Position numbers and translations under genes: made by a program. This document shows positions 10,398 through 21,812 of a stretch of 53,028 nt of DNA, in pieces (positions within the stretch are counted from its first letter, which is position 1; each line of letters opens with the position of its first letter). Under the pieces are notes generated by a model. That model did not search any database. It saw only the letters and a program-made list of their open reading frames with translations, and was not told where the DNA came from. Source of the stretch: Phlegmacium glaucopus (Eukaryota > Basidiomycota > Agaricomycetes > Agaricales > Cortinariaceae); NCBI GenBank assembly GCA_015039465.1, contig MU130299.1, positions 920,855 to 973,882 of the forward strand, written 5' to 3'.

Positions 10398-11148
10398 TGA
10401 CATGCTTAAAGGGAGATATAACAATGTACTGCCCATGCAATCTACTAGTAGTAACATGGAGCAGTAGAAAAAGTTTACAAATATAACCACCACTGGGAGA
10501 ATGGAAGGGCAGCAACAAAGTAGGAGAGTCGTGGCGAATGCCGCATCGCTTTCGACTCCGAGAACTCAAATTGTCGGTGGTCACGACGGCTAGCCTCTGG
10601 TTGAGGCCATCACAAGCATCATGATTGCGCAGCAGAAACAGGGGGTACAGTTGTGTAACCACCTTAATAACAATTTGATAGACCGGCGAAAAGTCTGTGG
10701 AAGTTGAGCACACCCCCCCCTTAGTATAATACCCCTTTGATCATGGTAAACCACTAGGACAACCACTGACAACTAGGGTTTCCGGCCATTTAGACAGGAA
10801 ATCCAAAATGCAACGAATCCGAGAGATAAAGGATATATTTCAATAGCAATCCAGCAATCTTTACGACCATGGTCAAGCCAAGTTATTCAAGTTCATTCGC
10901 CACACCTTAGAATATCGATCTGTACTAATCGAGAATACTGAAAGCGTGTTGTGAGAGGAGTCAGAAGCTTGAAGAAGATGTGTGTTCGGAGCCGCACTGT
11001 ATGACCTGCCCTAAATAATGAACCTAATTTTTTTGGTATGGGTAACACGTTCATCATCACAGGCGACCTACATCTCATTCGTTGTAAGCTCCACACTCAT
11101 TTAATACTAATACATAAAGTCATTTTTCATCCTTAGATTTAGCCCAGC
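10398..11148. other. Intergenic between tRNA-Leu and eIF3a
   Basis: About 750 bp without a supported gene. It must contain the eIF3a promoter and the 5' leader of its mRNA. Confidence 0.4.
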
Positions 11149-14100
11149 ATGGCGCCTTTTTCCAAACCAGAGACCGTTCTCAAACAAGCTGAAGGACTTG
11201 TGTCCGTCGGCCAAACGCACGCTGCTCTCCAGTCATTAACAGAGATGTTCTCTTCAAAACGATTCCGATCGACTCCTCTTACTTCTTTGGAACCTATCAT
11301 GCACCGCTTCGTCGAGCTTTGTGTTGACATGCGAAAAGGTCGCACCGCCAAGGAGGGTCTCATGCAATACAAAAATATTGCTCAGAACACTAGCGTTCAG
11401 AGCATCGAGTCCGTTATCACGCGATTTGTTTTACTCGCAGATGCGAAGGTCCGGGAGGCGCAGGAGAAGGCTGCTGTTAAGTCAGCTGTCGATGTTGATG
11501 ATCTGGAGGCTAGCGAAACACCAGAAAGCATCTTGCTTGGCGCAGTCAGCGGAGATCAAAGCAAAGACCGTACAGATCGTGCCCTTGTCACCCCCTGGCT
11601 AAAGTTTCTCTGGGAAAGCTATAGGACGTCATTAGAGACGCTCAAGAACAATGCTCGTCTTGAAGTTATCTACCAGGTAAACTACCAACCGAAATGGGTG
11701 TGGCACTTGCTTAATTCATTCGTACTGTTATCCCCTAGCAAATTGCCCAACAAGCATTTAAATTCTGTCTCAAACACCAACGAAAAGTCGAGTTCCGTCG
11801 TCTATGCGAAACACTGCGTCTTCATCTGGCAAATGTAGCAAAATATTCTCATCAACAGCACTCTATCAACCTCTCTGATCCTGATACCCTCCAACACCAT
11901 CTTGACACACGGTTTGCTCAGCTCAATACTTCTGTCGAACTTGAACTCTGGCAAGAAGCTTTCCGCTCGGTCGAAGATGTACATAATCTACTCACGATGG
12001 CCAAGAAGGCCCCTCGTCCAGCCATGATGGCTAACTATTACGAGAAACTAACTAAAATTTTCTTAATGAGCGGTAATGCTCTCTATCACGCTGCTGCGTG
12101 GAGTAGGTATTACAGCATAGTTACTAGCATCGGAGGGAAATCAGAAGAAGATCTCGGCAGACTTGCTGCCCAGGTTCTCGTCAGCGCGCTCGCTGTCCCC
12201 GTCGGATTACACACCGAGGAGCCCGATGAACTGAAGGGGAAGAACGCGAGGCTTACAGCGCTCCTTGGACTTACTCGCATGCCGACCCGCTCAGGGCTGC
12301 TCAAGGATGCTGTGAGTCTACCTTCCCCTCTGATTTCAATCCATCCCCCTAACATAAGACTTAAAGCTGTCACGTGATGTTCTCAAACTCTCGCCCGAGT
12401 CTATTAAATCGTTGTACAACGTACTGGAAGTCACTTTTGACCCTCTGACCCTCTGCGCCTCGATCGCGCCTCTCCTCCAAACTTTGTCTTCCGATGAAGC
12501 TTATTCCCCTTATCTCAGTCTCCTCCAACGAGCGCTGCTTTCTCGACTGTTATCTCAGCTTTCGCAGGTATACTCTACTATCAAAATCAGTAGCCTTCTT
12601 GCACTCGTTGCTCCCCTCAGGAATGCTGGTCTCGAGGGATCATTCGATGAAGAGCAAGTCGAGGCCTATATCATGGGCTGTGCTCGTCGTGGTGAACTCA
12701 ACGTCCGAGTAGACCACAAGGATGGCAGCATTACATTCGTTGACGATCCATTTGTATATAACGACGATGCTCATCCCTCCACCTCTACTTCTTCGATTGC
12801 ACGTGAAGAAGCTTCCATTCAACCTTCCACCGCGGATCTTGTTCGTACCCGACTTAGCAAAGTTGCTGTGTGCCTCCGTGACTCCTTGAACACCATCGAG
12901 GAAAAGCCGAAGGGCTCTACTGCGGAGGAGCAAGCAAGTACGTTTAAAAACCTTATTGCGGCCGTCGAATCGGAGCGGAAGGCTCTGCAACTCCGCCGCG
13001 CTTTAGTAGCAAGACGAAGGGAGCTGTTGAGCGAGTTGAGTGTGCGGAAGGAAAAAGAGGAAAGTAGCCGGCGAGCAGAGCTTACCAGGAGAGAGAAAGA
13101 AGAAGAGGAACGACGTATGAGGGAGGATTTGAGGAGGAAGGAAGTGGAACGAACGAAGAAAGAGATTGAATCTATCCGGATTGATGAAGCCAAGAAATAC
13201 GCTCAGAGTTTGGTGGATAAGGGTATTCTGAAATCGAATATCGTTGACGTAAAGTCTTCTTTCTAACCTTTTCCACGAAGACGGCTAACACTTTTTTTTT
13301 CCCTTCCTTAGAAATTGGAGACCTACGACACGGAAGGTCTTATTACAATACAAGTTGCCCAGCTCGAGAAGGAGAAAAAGGAAATTTCAGAACGATTACG
13401 GATCATAGCCAAGCGTATCGATCATACTGAACGTGCGTATCGTAAAGAAGAACGACCACTTCTTGACGAGGACTACCAGAACCAACAACAAACCGACCGC
13501 GAAACCTTCGAAGCTATCCAACAAGCCCGACGCGAAGCCGCCAGACAAACCCACCAAGATGACTTGGCCACTAAGGCCCGCTTGACACGTTTGTTGGGTG
13601 ATTATCACGCGAGAAAGGAGGTGATTATTGCTAAAAAGGGAGAAGAGTATGCAGCGAAGAAGGCTGCTGCCGAGAAAAAGATCAAGGAAGAGAAAGAGAA
13701 GAGGCTGAAGACTGTTCTGAAGGCCCGTGAGGAGGAGAGGGCGAGGAAGGAGAAGGAGGAACAAGCGAGACGGGAGAAGGAGCAGGAAGAGGCTAGACTT
13801 GAAGCAGGTTGGTTTCTTTTCTTATTCCCGATAATCCTTCACGTGATTTGATCTGTCATGCAGAACGTCTGGCAGAGGAAGAGCGTCAGAGAGAAGAAGA
13901 GGCAGCTGCTCAAGCCGCTGCTGAGGAAGAGGCACGCAAAGTCGAAGCAGCCGCCATTGCACGACGTGAAGCCAGAGAACGGGAGCGTCAAGAAGCTCTT
14001 GAGACAGCACGCCTCCAGCAACAGCGAGAAGATGAGGCCGAAGCTCGTAGACAAGCACGTGCAGCTGAAAAGGCAGCGGAGAAAGCTGGTCTTCAACGGA

Positions 14101-14504
14101 AACCTCTCGTTGCTCCTACTGCTGTGAAACCCGTTGTAAAGGAAGACGCTGCTTGGAGGCGAAACAACCCTGCTGATGGACAACCGACTCCTGCAGTACG
14201 CTCTGAGAGCCCTGCGCCGGCTGCAGCCAAGTATAAGCCTCCCATCATAGGCGCAGGAGGAGGAGGAGGAGGATGGAGAGCGAGGCAAGAAGCTAAGCAG
14301 GCTGGTGGTGGTAATGGAGAGGCAGCTCCTGCAACCGTTACTCCTGCACCAGCCGTACCCGCTCGTGTGGTTGCCGCGCAGGCTTCTGTACGACCCAGTT
14401 CTCCTGGCCCGTCGAAAGAAGAACCCAAGGACGACGAAGGATTCCAGACAGTTCCAACTAGGGCCACCAAGGAACCTTGGCGTCCACGCAGGGGTCGCGC
14501 TTAA
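11149..14504 (+). CDS. TIF32: Eukaryotic translation initiation factor 3 subunit A
   Basis: Five exons: 11149-11676, 11739-12311, 12367-13248, 13312-13807 and 13864-14504, all GT-AG and in phase, about 1039 residues. The N-terminus ([22 protein letters not shown]) is characteristic of eIF3a. A PCI domain follows (about residues 330-500), including [17 protein letters not shown] and then [11 protein letters not shown] very long charged coiled coil rich in Glu/Arg/Lys comes next (about residues 560-850), then a low-complexity Ala/Pro/Gly tail. It is the scaffold of the eIF3 complex on the 40S ribosome (family knowledge). Length fits fungal orthologues. Coiled-coil coding DNA also produces long antisense frames here, which are artefacts. 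Confidence 0.97.
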
Positions 14505-15219
14505 AATTTGTTAACCACCCTGGCACTTCTGGTTGGTTGTAGTCATTTGTCGTTCTTTTTCTTCTCCATACCTCTAACTGCATTCTTGTTTGGAGCCATA
14601 GTCAATACAGCAGCTTGTTTGTGTGATTAGTAGATTATTATACAATGTATGCAGGTTAGCAATGGCTACTTACGTATACTAATGGGGCGTTTACTCTGTA
14701 ATTGAACATTTCCTTGTTGCTCTCTTTTCTCTTTGTACATATTTATCCTTCGCTTCTTGACGGTACTTATACCAGTGTCAGAATAGGACTGCTCAGGGAG
14801 TTAAAACATACTACAAGCTTTTTTAGTCACTGTTGCCATAGTTTCTAGCTGTAGAGATCCCCTGCACAGAGTAGTATCGCTATGGAGGAAGGAATTCACT
14901 GACAATCAGGCGCGACCGGAGCGTCAAAAGGTTTAAAATTTTCTAGCTCTCTCTCCTTCGCGTGGGGTAATTCTAAGCATCACTGTTGAGGAAGGACTTC
15001 ACTAATAAGAGGAAGCATTGATTAGGCCGAGGACGAGAGGCAGTCCGCTCAGGTCATTTTCCAGCTTAAATTGCTTTTATATCGCAATTTTCCCTCCTTC
15101 GCCTAACACTATTCTCGCTGAAGATAAAGAAAACCCAAATTTCACCGTTCGTGATGCAACCTCTGAACGCTTTGAGTCTGTGAACAATACCGGTGTAACA
15201 TGTACGGTACCTTTGTTGG
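14505..15219. other. 3' region of eIF3a and intergenic
   Basis: No supported gene. The first part is presumably the eIF3a 3' untranslated region. Sequence after about 15100 may include the decayed C-terminal end of the pseudogene that follows. Confidence 0.4.
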
Positions 15220-15900
15220 CGGTAATATGACGCAGCAGCCATAGCAGCCTGAGGAATTACCTCTTCAAAACCCTTCTCTCTTTGCTTCATAGATATTCGA
15301 TGAGAGAAGGTCGCACTGTGTCTAGTCTCTCGTAGACAAACCAGGCTGCACCATATGGCAGCTCAAAGTTTTTTCTACGGTACTCTCATATAGAACACAG
15401 CTATCGCAAGCTGAGAGACAGCATCATGATAAGACTTCCTTGCTTCTGCTGCATAAGCAGCTCCGAGTTGTCGTATCCGAAGGTAGGAAAATTAGTAATA
15501 GTATAGGGGCTAGTTAGATTAGATTAGATATCCTTACCTGCATCATTTTATATCCAATATCTCTCACATCGCTCGGTATACGGGCCTGTTCGTCAACCAA
15601 AGGACAAACAAATCATTCTGCACATGGTAGAGATGGAAGAGAGATTACTGATATATGACAACGGCCGACACAATTCGTGAGGGTATAGTTTCTGGGCAAC
15701 CAGAATGAGGGCTCAAGAGAGGCTCTCAATATTTCGGTAATGAGGCGATCTATTTGATCTTTACTCAACGGAAGTTAGGACTGATTCACATGCTTTTTCG
15801 TAGATGTCGATGACATCGTCATATGGAGAGAGTAACGCCAGGCAAGCCCAGAGTCCCTTGCCAGTCCTCTCATTTTGTTTGAGGCCTGAGGAAGTCGACT
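15220..15900 (-). pseudogene. Decayed protein gene of unrecognised family
   Basis: Minus-strand translation shows several clearly coding blocks in shifting frames: SPYDDVIDIYEKACESVL, then DQIDRLITEILRASLEP, then QNDLFVLWLTNRPVYRAM, then RQLGAAYAAEARKSY, then YGAAWFVYERLDTVRPS and finally EVIPQAAMAAASYYRQQRY. They run in one order on one strand, but frame changes and stops separate them (for example a 1-nt gain after the first block and a 2-nt gain after RPVYRAM). One normal donor remains (GTAAGG at about 15478). No domain was recognised. A single intact gene with many odd introns is less likely than decay. Confidence 0.6.
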
Positions 15901-16040
15901 TGATTTGATTATCGCTATCCATGTTATCGTTATTATACTTAGTATTATTATTAAAAGTAATTGTTTCGCTAACCTTTCCCCGTCCAGAATCGTTGAAATC
16001 TATTAATCCCCGTCCATTATCTGGGCTTCTCGGCGGCGCG

Positions 16041-16616
16041 TCAATGGGTTCCGTGATACAACACTCTGTTGACCATCCCTATTGGAATATCATGCAACTC
16101 CGGAATAGCACGAGGACTCGCAGACGCTAGCCTCTAGGTAGGGGTTCAAAGACGCTCCACCTGAGTACTTCCGATGAGGAAAGGGCCACACGGAAGTCTG
16201 GCCCACCAACCATCAAGTCAGTATTCGTTACATACAACGATTGGAATAAAGGTTTGGTTATACCTGATATAGCACTCATCTCGTTAAATGATGGTGTAGC
16301 ACGAATGGCGATGACAAAGTTAGACGATATAAGTAAAGGTAACGACTATGAAGGGACTGAAATTACCCATTCGCTGGGTAATCCCTTTAATACAAGTATA
16401 ATTGATAATTGATAATTCAGACACATACTAAGTTATGCCGAGATAATCTGGAAGTAATGCCCAGAAGATGTAAAGCACGAAAAGCAGATAAGTAGAGGTC
16501 CACGCGAATAAGCCGTAAAATTCTGGTGCATGACTACAGTGTTCTTCAGATAGCTCAGTACGTTCGTCATAGTCCTCAGAGCAGCGTGCTCTCCAGCACC
16601 AACACACTGCTACCAT
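16041..16616 (-). pseudogene. PIG-P/GPI19-like GPI-GlcNAc transferase subunit, damaged
   Basis: The first block reads APEFYGLFAWTSTYLLFVLY and then FWALLPDYLGIT, which is the PIG-P signature. It is followed by VPS-stop-SLPLL, then NFVIAIRATPSFNEMSAIS, and the conserved C-terminus IPELHDIPIGMVNRVLY. Plausible introns are 16428-16374, 16263-16198 and 16189-16134. The TAG at 16348-16346 falls where the family has an aromatic residue (PSW or PSY), and several residues of the second membrane segment are missing. PIG-P is a small two-helix ER subunit of the complex that starts GPI-anchor synthesis. As it is essential in fungi, an intact copy should exist elsewhere. A sequencing error at the TAG is the alternative. 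Confidence 0.7.
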
Positions 16617-17611
16617 GTTGGTGTATGAGAAAACGGGTGGACCGTGAAAGAGACAAGACCTACCTCAACATCACATCATAGGTAACAATCTCAAGCAAAG
16701 AAGCGGTCCGGATAGCAATACTGTCCATCAAAAAACCAGTGCCCACATCATCTTCTGACGAGGAAGATCTATAAGCCAAAGATGACTGTCAATACCATCA
16801 AAAAAAAATTAATTGAAAGAGAAGACGTACAATAGAACATTGATACAACATACAGGCATGTCAATGGCACATGCCTGGAAATGCCTCCGTTGAAACTGAG
16901 CCGGTTTGCTGTAAATCAGCTTAATTTCGCCCAAAAAAAGCACTCAAAAGTACACAAGGTTCTGAAGCAATGGCCTCATGCATGATGGCACGTGGTCCGA
17001 TCCCCGATAAGTTAATATCCCTCCCAAATTGGGAAAGTCACCTATATTTTGACAGCGGCTAATAAGATATTCTAGCGTGGAAGAGGGCTTTTGAGCGGGA
17101 GAGTATCAGGACTAGTCAAGAACGACACCCTTGAGCGAAGGAGGTGCTGTTTGCCGGTTGAATTCTTCAAGTTGACGAGTCAAGAAATACAAATACATTG
17201 ATAAGGACGAGGTAAACTGTGTGCGTGAGGCTTTGACGCATTTTGTTGAACACAAGCAATGAAGCAGGTTCGCCATGAGGAAGTACAGCATCACCATGAT
17301 GATGAATTATGTTCCCATATTAATTAGGCAATATTCCTGGCACCCTCAAACGCGCGTTCGAAAGCTGTCATCCACGATATCCATGGAAACCCCAAATGGA
17401 TCTACAGCATTCGCATTAAGCTTAGGCTGAAGCAGTAAAAAAGGGACGTTACAGCACTGTGGTTCAGGAGATCTCGATGGGAATGAGTCAACTGCCCTGC
17501 GATATACAGTGTGAGTAAATTGTGTGCGAAATAGAAAAACAGGAAACACAACCACCACATATATAAGGTTTGCTTCGCTTGAATCCCTGCCCTCAGCTTC
17601 CAACATCGACA
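16617..17611. other. Intergenic; possible upstream exon of the PIG-P relic
   Basis: A minus-strand stretch at about 16770-16668 encodes SSSSEDDVGTGFL and then SIAIRTASLLEIV, ending at a GTAGGT donor, and may be an upstream exon of the PIG-P-like gene. The rest (two short hydrophobic frames on the minus strand at 17.1-17.6 kb) has no support. Confidence 0.3.
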
Positions 17612-18452
17612 ATGGATGCCTCTCATATTTGGCTGTACCTCACATTACTTGCAATGAATCAACAACCCCCACCCCCTCTCCTAGTCCAGCAGCTCAGGTG
17701 GGCGCAGACTATGCTGCCAATGCAGCACTTTCACGGCTCGCAAGGGCCTCCCTACCCAGATATGGGTCAACAACAACAGCAGCATCGCCCAAGTTCAGGC
17801 CCTATGCGCTACCAGTACCATAGGAGTCTCCGCATGACGGAGGCCCCAACACCTTACCACAGTATACATGAATCATCAAGCACCCATCCAATCAACACTC
17901 GGATGGGTGCCGACAACTCAGGAGCCGGCAAGGTGAGACCCCCGTCAGGAAACCCCAGAATGGCTAACTGCAGCTCAATCCAACAGAAGAGGAAAAAGCC
18001 CTACTACAGGCATCGATCGGGTCCCTCCCAGACCCAGAAAGCGCGGAGAGGTAAGGAGGACCTCTCGGCATACGAAATCCCCATCATGGCGTCGAGCAGT
18101 ATGTCGGTTTCGCAATCCATCCATCTTTTATTCACAACCTTTTGTAGCAGGTGTGATGGCGGGTGGTTCAAACACCTCCACTGCGATCCCAGTACCAGCA
18201 CCAGCACCGCCGATAGCATCGACATCGGCTGTGCCAATACCAACTCCAGCCTCGACATCGGGTGCAACTCCTGCGACGGACGAGATACGCCGACGAGGCA
18301 GCGGCAATACCAAGACAAAGGTGCGGAGACGTACGTGTAATTCCCTATCTTTCTTGATTTCTGAACATCATCGCTAAAATTCTTCTGCAGGGCCAGTATA
18401 CGACGACGACTCCGATGTCCATAGAGTTTCCTCTGGATCGGAGACCGATTGA
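17612..18452 (+). CDS. Hypothetical low-complexity protein, basic centre and acidic tail
   Basis: Model: exons 17612-17932, 17987-18050, 18151-18330 and 18391-18452, in phase with GTGAGA/CAG, GTAAGG/CAG and GTACGT/CAG junctions, about 208 residues. The N-terminal third is Gln/Pro-rich with a short poly-Gln run. A strongly basic patch (KRKKPYYRHR, then QKARRG) could be a nuclear localisation signal. Next comes an Ala/Pro/Thr-rich linker, then RRRGS and an acidic end (PVYDDDSDVHR). No domain was recognised. The composition suggests a nuclear or nucleic-acid-binding role, which is inference only. The start is uncertain: an upstream in-frame codon exists, but the ATG at 17612 gives the most compact model. 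Confidence 0.5.
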
Positions 18453-20429
18453 AGGGGGCGATTGTACAACGCATAGTGTACAAGATTCAATCAGTATTTA
18501 TTGCCATGGACGATTTTATCTTACCGTTGCTCGTACTTTTGATGATGTCCTTGCCTACCGACGTAGTCATTGAATTATACCCCTTGAAGCCCAAAGGTCG
18601 AATGAGATGAAAACTATTATCGATGGTGAGGAACTTGAAAGGGAACCACAAACGGTCGCCTTATGAAGTTGTGTACATGTGTGATGGTCACTTGGCAAAA
18701 TCCCAGCATATATTTTTAATACATAGAGAGCCACAGGACCAGTCCCAGCACTACCGCCCTTCTGCTGCTCTACGATCTACAATATGTGATACTGCCGAAC
18801 CTCAGAGTTCTGTTGGTGTGGTGGCTGTAGATCCATTCCAGCAGGTTTTAACTTTCTACGTCCGGTTGATCAAAACCAACACAATTCTTAAGCCAGAGCC
18901 GACAAGCTTGGTCCCATCTAACCAAGGCAGGTCTTGTCGGGACGCCGTGTAGTGGAAGCAGAGAACGGCTTGTGTATATGTCTTCAAATATAATAGCTAT
19001 ATCGTCTTCGTCTATAGTGCTGTTCAAAGGACTGGTCAGAGAGAAATGTAGGCAATTTAGATAAAAAAAATCCTATCTGATGACCCGCGATTTTGGATTC
19101 ATGACACAAGAGATCTCGGTGAAGGCATTTATATAGCTTTTTCCCTGTTCTTGATAGAAAGAGGGTCCAAGATAAGGCTTCCATAGAATGTACGTCGTAA
19201 TGTTTAAACCAAAGATCGAAGGCAAAGGACCAAGGGCTGGTGGTGTTCTGACGCGGAAATAGTCAAATGCAATTCACTCTTTCATAGAACCCTTTTGAAA
19301 CTCCTCGTCAGGTAGAGGGAGGAACTTAACGTCTCCAGGAACCTCCGTGGCATACTCCATTGGTATGCCAGAATTCACGCCTAACAGACGAAGTCGCCGG
19401 AGGACAGAGGGAGCTAACGGGTCGTAAATTGTATTAGATATATCGCTATCTCTATTTGTGTTCGATCGCATTTGGCACCAGCTCCCATCGAAGAAAAAAC
19501 CTGTATAAGTATTGAGAGTCAAGAATCGAACGATCTGCATCGATAGTTACTGACTTTAATATTATGACCATGACAATACTTGAGTGCGTCGACCTTTAGT
19601 TCGAATGTTATCGATCGCATCTTGTATAAAAAGTGACACCCACCTCGCAATCTGCTTCAGCGTTTTTTTATTGCATGTCACTTTTGTCTGTAGAGACGGC
19701 GGTAGCATGACAATGTGACATGATCGAAGTCAATGAATCTGACTTTTGATACACCTCTAAGCATCACAGGTGAGCTGAAGTTCCGTTGCCAGATACTCGA
19801 TACTCTCGGCCCAACATGACGGCAGCCCAACTGCCAACACCTCCACAACCAACAATTGACAACGCTGCCTTGTCTAATTTTTGTCGTGGATTCCTCTGCA
19901 AAAGATGCGTAGTTTCGGGCTAGCTGTTCTTGTACCAAGTCTTCATCATAATTTAGCCCTGGTCCTCAAGCCGTGCAAGTTCTAGATTCGGTACCCGCTG
20001 AACTTTGAGATGCTGAGCAGTAATTGACAGCTGTGTTTCCTGACCCATTTTGTGTGAACATTATAGGCATGTAGCAGACCTGCTGTAGCCATCGACGGTG
20101 CCAGCGCTGTTGCCAGTAATTGTGTTCTATGTGAGAGAGGTTCATGAACCTGAATAAATACTTTTCTTCTCACGCATCTCAAAAAGCGGGACGAAACGCA
20201 CTGCGCAAAAGGAAACTTGAAAAACCTTTCCACAAAACGGAGTCAAAAACACCACGCTCTACGTCCATCAATCCTCGTTATTTCTTCCCGAAAAAATATC
20301 TAACATATATATATATATCGCTAGCCGATCTCTATGCATTTCCCTATCATGCAATGCTGGAAGAAGGGGTATTGTCCCTGCAAGATCTGCATCACATCGT
20401 CAGCGACATCTGGTTGACACGATTTGATG
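18453..20429. other. Gene-poor stretch; isolated coding-like fragments only
   Basis: About 2 kb without a supported gene. A minus-strand block at about 19500-19274 preceded by a good acceptor (…TTATACAG) reads like an exon (YDPLAPSVLRRLRLL, then VPGDVKFLPLPDEEF), but no partner exons were found. Other frames look spurious. Confidence 0.3.
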
Positions 20430-21812
20430 AATATTTAGAGAAAGAAAGATTTCTCAGACTGGGCTAAAAAAATGGGGTATGTGTTCTCACAATTGTGGCT
20501 CACTAAGCTCAGGGTCATGAACTTCAATTAGGTGACATTATTTCTATTTCGGCACTTGGTCAGCATATAGTGATCCTAAACTAGAGATGCTGGACAAGAA
20601 GAGTGCAATTTACTCTGAGAGACCCATCTTGCAAATGGGAGGAGAACTAGTAAGCTTGGTCTTTTACCATACGGAGAACGATTTCGCAATTATCGCAAGT
20701 TATTCCACCAGTTCATGGGCAACGTTTCCTCCGTGTCTTTGTTTTATCCAGTGGAAGAGCTAGAAACCCACAGACTATTAAAACGGGTTGCGCAAAGCCC
20801 AGATGACATCGCAGCCCATATACGCAAGTGAGTCTGGATCGGTATTGCCTGGCTATCTAAAATAAAGGAAGTACTTACATCTATCCCTCTTCTCTATCTG
20901 CGTCCGGCTATACTAGAACTGCTGGTGCAATAATTCTCCGTATATCTTATGGGTACGAGGTCAAGGAAAAGGACGATCCTTTTGTCACTCTCGCTGACGA
21001 GGCGCTGCTGCAATTTTCGCTTGCAACTGCACCGGGTAGCTTTCTTGTCGACATTTTTCCTCTATGTGCGTTGTTCTTATACAGTATTTCATCGGAATGA
21101 GATTTCTGAAGGTTCTACAGTGAAGTATCTACCAGCTTGGTTTCCTGGGGCAGGCTTCAAGCGGACAGCAGTTCATTGGGCTCAGACGGTTACAAGCATG
21201 GTCGAAGCCCCACTCAAATTTGTCAAAGAACAAATGGTGAGCTGTATAATGTACTCACTTGCCCCACTGATACGAAGCAGTGCTCCCTCCTCGCAGGCAT
21301 CAGGGACAGCGGAACCATCCTTTACTTCCCGCCTGCTCAAAGAGCCTCATCTCACTGCTGAACAAGAATAAATGGTCGGCGGCTTCAACTTGAATGTATG
21401 GAGGTGGCTCAGATACAGCGAGTGCTCTCTTCCTTGCGCTAACCCAATTGAAATTTCACTCATCTAGGATTAGTAGACTGTATCTTCCATCTATGCTTTC
21501 GTTTTAGCCATGACTGTTTATCCCGATGTTGCTCGGAAGGCCCAGGCAGAGCTTGATGCTGTGGTTGGAACTGACAGATTACCAAAGCTTTCTGACAGAG
21601 AGAATTTGCCTTATACAAACGCTGTTGCGCTCGAAACAATGCGATGGCATGTTGTCTCGCCCACTGGTAAACTCTCCCCCTCTGACTTGACGCGCTGCTC
21701 ACCGAGACGGAACTCTAGGTCTGCCCCACTGTGTGAGGGAAGATAATATTCACGACAGCTAATTAATACCAAAGGGTGCCGTGATCTTCGCCAACCTTTG
21801 GTACGTTGCATC
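20430..21812 (+). pseudogene. Cytochrome P450 pseudogene, heme-binding end missing
   Basis: In order: DFSDWAKK, then GDIISISALGQHIVILN, then EMLDKKSAIYSERP, then LLPYGERFRNYRKLFHQF, then ETHRLLKRVAQSPDD, then DDPFVTLADEALLQFSL, then PAWFPGAGFKRTA, then VYPDVARKAQAELDAVVG and DRENLPYTNAVALETMRWH, which carries the K-helix ExxR. All are typical of basidiomycete P450s of the O-methylsterigmatocystin-oxidoreductase-like clan. Some introns survive (for example 21237-21297). However, a stop and frame change follow HIVILN, another lies at about 21369 (TAA), and no PERF or FGxGRxxCxG heme block exists downstream before unrelated sequence. The N-terminal membrane anchor was also not found. The protein cannot be a working monooxygenase. 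Confidence 0.88.

Noticed and set aside
10171..10713. A 180-codon minus-strand frame across 10171-10713
   Set aside because: It runs through the tRNA-Leu gene and shows no protein signature.
13839..14288. Long minus-strand frames under the eIF3a coiled coil
   Set aside because: The Glu/Lys/Arg codon bias of the plus-strand gene removes stops on the other strand; the Ser/Leu-rich products have no signature.
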